A program made the position numbers and the translations under genes. The notes under the pieces are model-generated. The model was not told the DNA's origin. It did no database searches and saw only the letters and a list, made by a program, of their open reading frames with translations. Below are positions 60,849 through 64,000 of a stretch of 64,000 bases of DNA, piece by piece. Source of the DNA: Bacteroidota bacterium (GTDB lineage Bacteria; Bacteroidota; Bacteroidia; Chitinophagales; Chitinophagaceae); assembly GCA_023386555.1 (NCBI GenBank), contig JAEWJK010000001.1, forward strand, positions 273,545 to 337,544. Reading direction: 5' to 3'. Every line of letters starts with the position of its first letter. The first letter of the stretch is position 1.

Positions 60849-61045
60849 TATAAATGGAATGATCCATGTTACTAAGTGTCCTACACTTTGAAAGTGCAGC
60901 ACACTTTTCATTCATCACAGTCAGCCGTTATAAAATGCTGCCCGAATCCCGCTAAATACAATACTGCTCACCACTCATCATATTTTAACTAACCCTGCGG
61001 TTCCCTGGTTTCTACTTTTAACCCCTAACCTTAAACTCATTGTTT

Positions 61046-63484
61046 ATGATGAAACTGGCTTCCGTTACGGTACTCTTTGTTCTTAGTTCGATCGTTGCAG
61101 CTGCACAGCAAACTATGTTAGTGTCTGGTGTTATTACAGATGCTGCCGGCCGTCTGTTAGAAGGTGCTACGGTGTTATTGACTGCTGAAAATAATATACC
61201 CGTTAAGTCAGCCTTCTCTGATGATAAAGGTGCTTTTATGCTGGAGAAAATAAAACCCGGCAGGTACACATTAGTGATCTCCCTTACCGGTTTTATGAAG
61301 TATGTTGACAGTTCCATCATCATCAATGATCAGCATACAAACATCCATCGTACTATTCAATTGGCAACACAGTCAAACAACCTTCAGGATGTAACCGTAA
61401 GATCACAAAGGCCGGCCATAGAAAGAAAGATAGACCGCACCATAGTTAATGCAGACCAGATGGTGAGTGCAGCAGGATCGACTGCGATGGATATTCTGGA
61501 AAGATCACCAGGTGTTACGGTAGATAATAACGGCATCATCAGTTTAAAAGGAAAGAACGGTGTTACCATTTTTATTGATGATAAACCTACTTATCTCAGC
61601 GGTGCCGATCTCGAAAACTACTTACGTTCTTTACCATCATCTTCGATAGACCAGGTAGAAATAATGACCAACCCTCCTGCAAAATACGATGCTGCAGGTG
61701 GTGGTGGCGTGATCAACATTCGTCTGAAAAGAACAAAGGCAAAAGGCTTTAACGGTTCTGTAAATGCAGCCTATACACAAGGGGTATATCCTAAAACAAA
61801 CAACAGCCTTAACCTTAATTACCGTAGCGGTAAGCTAAACACCTTTGCTACGTTAACACAGAACTACTTTACCAACTTCGCAGACCTTAACATCAACCGT
61901 TATTTTAAAAACCCTGATGGCAGTCGCAACTACGATTTCATACAGAACACTTATATAAAACCTTCGGGCAATGCATATACGGCAAAGCTGGGTGCAGATT
62001 TTTATGCAAGCGATAAAAATACTTTCGGAATAGTGCTAACCGGTGTAACCAGGAATGGTCAGCGTGATAATGATAACGTTAGCACTATTTTAAATGCAGC
62101 GGGACAGCTTGACTCAACAATTGTTGCCAACAATACACAGGATAATAGTTTTGAGAATGGTGGTATCAACCTGAATTTCCGCAGGAGAATCAGGAGAAAC
62201 GGACCCGAACTGTCAATGGATGCCGACTATATCCGTTATGCAACCGGTAATGTACAGGTGTTCAATAATCTTACATATCAACCAGACAATACCATTTCGC
62301 AGCGAGATCGATTAGATGGTGATCTACCTGCAAGAATTGATATTTATTCTTTCAAGGCAGATTACACTCATCCTTTGCAAAAGGGCTGGAAGATAGATGC
62401 CGGTGCAAAATCAAGCCATACAGAAACAGATAACGTAGCAGATTATTTTACCACCATTAATAACGTAACAAAACCTGATTACGATAAAACCAATCACTTC
62501 ATTTATAAAGAAACCATCCATGCTGCCTACCTCAATTCTTCGCATGAAGCAAAACGTTGGTCGATGCAGCTCGGTTTGAGAGCAGAGCATACAATTTCAA
62601 ATGGCGATCAATTGGGAAATGCTGTAAAACCAGACTCCACTTTTAAAAGAAAATACACCAGCCTGTTCCCTACTGCATACGTTAACTATAAAATAGACAG
62701 CCTCGGCAATCATACACTCACCCTTGATTACGGAAGAAGGATCAATCGTCCTTACTACCAGGATCTGAATCCTTTTATTTCTCCGCTTGATAAATTCACT
62801 TATTATGTAGGTAATCCTTTTCTGTTACCATCCTATACACATAATGTGCAGTTATCTTACAGTTATAAGAATAAGATCACTTTGGGAGTAAGATATAGTT
62901 CCAGTTTAAATAATACCAACGAAACAATTGAGATCGTAAACGGAACGTATTATTCTCGTCCCAACAATATCGGCAAGGTCACCAACATCAGCGGTACATT
63001 AGAAGGTAACCACACCTTCAACAAATGGCTGAATCTTTCTTTATATACCGAGGTAACCAATATTCATTCCCGTACCAATTTCTATACTGGCTTCCTCAAC
63101 ACCCAGGGCACTTATTGGTTTGTACAACCGACTATCCGTTTTACTTTGCCTAAAGACTGGACGCTGCAGGTTGATGGATATTACCAGACAGGCCTAACAG
63201 CCAATCAATTTTATTTACTGGAGAGAGGGAGATTGAATGCAGGCGTATCGAAAAAGGTATCTACCTCACTCACCGTTCGTGCTGCAGTGAATGATATTTT
63301 GTATACGAACATTAATCGGGGCATTATTAATAACCTGGCCAATACCGAAGCAAACTGGCATAATGCAAATGATTCCCGCACCGTTACACTTGCTATTGCA
63401 TGGCGTTTTGGTAAGGCCATTAACGACCAGAGAAGACATAACCAGAACAGTGCACAACAGGAGCAGAACAGGGTTAGGGAATAA
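61046..63484 (+). CDS. outer-membrane beta-barrel protein with N-terminal CarboxypepD_reg-like domain
   Basis: 812 aa from the ATG at 61046 (MMKLASVTVLFVLSSIVAAA|Q). An N-terminal Ig-like regulatory domain (22-105), plug-like region (AMDILERSPGVTVDNNGIISLKGKNGVTIFIDDKP and ... YDAAGGGGVINIRLKR), and a barrel domain with LNLSLYTEVTN and WTLQVDGYYQTG strands. Same class as the gene at 57273, a likely paralogue. No SusD partner. Single gene unit. Confidence 0.82.
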   Translation: MMKLASVTVLFVLSSIVAAAQQTMLVSGVITDAAGRLLEGATVLLTAENNIPVKSAFSDDKGAFMLEKIKPGRYTLVISLTGFMKYVDSSIIINDQHTNIHRTIQLATQSNNLQDVTVRSQRPAIERKIDRTIVNADQMVSAAGSTAMDILERSPGVTVDNNGIISLKGKNGVTIFIDDKPTYLSGADLENYLRSLPSSSIDQVEIMTNPPAKYDAAGGGGVINIRLKRTKAKGFNGSVNAAYTQGVYPKTNNSLNLNYRSGKLNTFATLTQNYFTNFADLNINRYFKNPDGSRNYDFIQNTYIKPSGNAYTAKLGADFYASDKNTFGIVLTGVTRNGQRDNDNVSTILNAAGQLDSTIVANNTQDNSFENGGINLNFRRRIRRNGPELSMDADYIRYATGNVQVFNNLTYQPDNTISQRDRLDGDLPARIDIYSFKADYTHPLQKGWKIDAGAKSSHTETDNVADYFTTINNVTKPDYDKTNHFIYKETIHAAYLNSSHEAKRWSMQLGLRAEHTISNGDQLGNAVKPDSTFKRKYTSLFPTAYVNYKIDSLGNHTLTLDYGRRINRPYYQDLNPFISPLDKFTYYVGNPFLLPSYTHNVQLSYSYKNKITLGVRYSSSLNNTNETIEIVNGTYYSRPNNIGKVTNISGTLEGNHTFNKWLNLSLYTEVTNIHSRTNFYTGFLNTQGTYWFVQPTIRFTLPKDWTLQVDGYYQTGLTANQFYLLERGRLNAGVSKKVSTSLTVRAAVNDILYTNINRGIINNLANTEANWHNANDSRTVTLAIAWRFGKAINDQRRHNQNSAQQEQNRVRE

Positions 63485-63545
63485 TTAAGGAGCTTTACAA
63501 CAAGAATAAAAGGTGTGTTTTTTTCCGAAATGAAGGTGGAAGGAT

Positions 63546-63553
63546 TATATTTG
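63546..63553 (+). promoter_or_regulatory. TATATTTG -7 element before the tRNA
   Basis: Exact consensus match 30 bp before the tRNA start, with no clear TTG upstream. Confidence 0.4.
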
Positions 63554-63582
63554 CAGCCCTTTAATACTGCTTCGGTGGTATC

Positions 63583-63656
63583 GGGCCTATAGCTCAGCTG
63601 GTTAGAGCACCTGACTCATAATCAGGGGGTCGTTGGTTCAAGCCCATCTGGGCCCA
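63583..63656 (+). tRNA. tRNA with CAU anticodon (Met elongator or Ile2)
   Basis: 74 nt. Acceptor GGGCCTA/TGGGCCC, D stem GCTC/GAGC, anticodon stem CCTGA/TCAGG with loop CTCATAA (anticodon CAT), T loop TTCAAGC. CAU anticodon means either elongator Met or lysidine-modified Ile2. The T stem has a T-T mismatch. No CCA encoded. Confidence 0.9.
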
Positions 63657-63663
63657 CAAGGTT

Positions 63664-63692
63664 AAGACTTCCATCATGTGGAAGTCTTTTTT
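63664..63692 (+). terminator. intrinsic terminator after the tRNA
   Basis: AAGACTTCCA / TGGAAGTCTT with a 5-nt loop, followed by TTTT. A clean rho-independent terminator. Confidence 0.85.
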
Positions 63693-63801
63693 ATTGAATA
63701 GCTAAGGTGGTAAGCGCTTGCCGATTTCAGATCGGGAGTTTAGTTTTATTGTTGCACACCTGGTGTTCACCCCTATTGTCTATCGGCTTCCATCGGCTTA
63801 T

Positions 63802-63867
63802 GTACGGCGTAACCCCAACGTAGATATAACGTAAACCCTAAGTAGGTACGACGTAAACCCTAAGTAA
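63802..63867 (+). repeat. 22-nt tandem array, three units
   Basis: Units of 22 nt beginning GTACGGCGTAACC, ATATAACGTAAACC and GTACGACGTAAACC. Unrelated in sequence to the array at 47974 but with the same period. Confidence 0.8.
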
Positions 63868-63891
63868 GTACGGCTGTCTTGTACTGAAAAA

Positions 63892-64000
63892 GCTTTACAC
63901 CTTTTGATTATTACTGCATAGGCTTTACAGTATTCTTCTTAGTACTAGTGGAACTTTACAATATTTACAATAGTACTGATTTAGCTTTACAGTATTTTTT
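63892..64000 (+). repeat. ~31-nt degenerate tandem array, running off the window
   Basis: Units start at 63892, 63922, 63953 and 63984 (spacing 30, 31, 31), each opening with GCTTTACA or ACTTTACA followed by GTATT or ATATT. Continues past the end. Confidence 0.8.

Larger units (their letters stand above)
63657..64000. other. 344-bp terminal gap with repeats
   Basis: Contains the tRNA terminator and two degenerate tandem arrays, described separately. No gene seen to the window end. Confidence 0.85.

Overview
The window is a chromosomal stretch of a Bacteroidota bacterium, most likely Chitinophagaceae (family placement is an inference from gene content). The pointers are: TAnnTTTG-type -7 promoter elements, some with an upstream TTG; a type IX secretion (CHU_C) sorting domain; TonB-receptor-like barrels with a GLPGLI-family partner; a DUF4834-type protein; the rimP-nusA-infB and rpmH-rnpA-yidD gene orders; and an AT-rich composition with long signal-peptide genes ending in A-Q.

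Layout. 1-6.9 kb holds a 5'-truncated enoyl-CoA hydratase, a minus-strand fabG-nhaA-carbonic anhydrase operon, a GH3-type protein, lptB, and divergent metF. 6.9-10.3 kb encodes a large parvulin-type foldase and a TlpA-like thioredoxin protein. 10.6-18.5 kb is a plus-strand run: rlmD, two tandem rhomboids, two tandem membrane EEP-phosphatase proteins, cysS and an L,D-transpeptidase. 18.5-24 kb holds rpoN with a PAP2-like membrane protein, a SixA-type phosphatase, a DMT permease with an overlapping glycosyltransferase, and small orphan genes. 24.2-26.6 kb is rpmH-rnpA-yidD, convergent with surA. 26.7-31.1 kb is a surface-protein locus: two related repeat-rich exported proteins and a type IX secretion substrate that seems to lack a standard start codon. 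31.3-32.4 kb is a remnant of an outer-membrane barrel gene next to a REP-associated transposase (RAYT) with three REP palindromes. 32.5-37.4 kb is rimP-nusA-infB.

37.5-49.4 kb is accessory: HAD phosphatase, a multi-PAS histidine kinase, an M48 protease with a partner exported protein, two membrane-tethered winged-helix regulators of opposite topology, small lipoproteins, and a 500-bp gap filled with degenerate 10- and 22-nt tandem repeats. 49.6-57.0 kb is a compact five-gene signalling operon: Rec-PAS-kinase, a 1340-residue hybrid kinase with three receivers, a single-domain receiver, CheR and CheB, without any chemoreceptor, CheA or CheW. 57.3-63.5 kb carries two outer-membrane barrel proteins and a GLPGLI protein. 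The window ends with a CAU-anticodon tRNA and two more degenerate tandem arrays (22 nt and 31 nt units).

The items I consider most worth a second look are the CheR/CheB hybrid-kinase operon with its E/Q-rich coiled coil, the RAYT/REP element beside a gutted barrel gene, the periodic intergenic arrays, a dispersed GTACAAG...CGACGCAACGAAGATG intergenic repeat family, the terminator abutting the rnpA start codon, and the probable CTG start of the type IX substrate. No CRISPR array, prophage, integrative element or recognised anti-phage system was seen.
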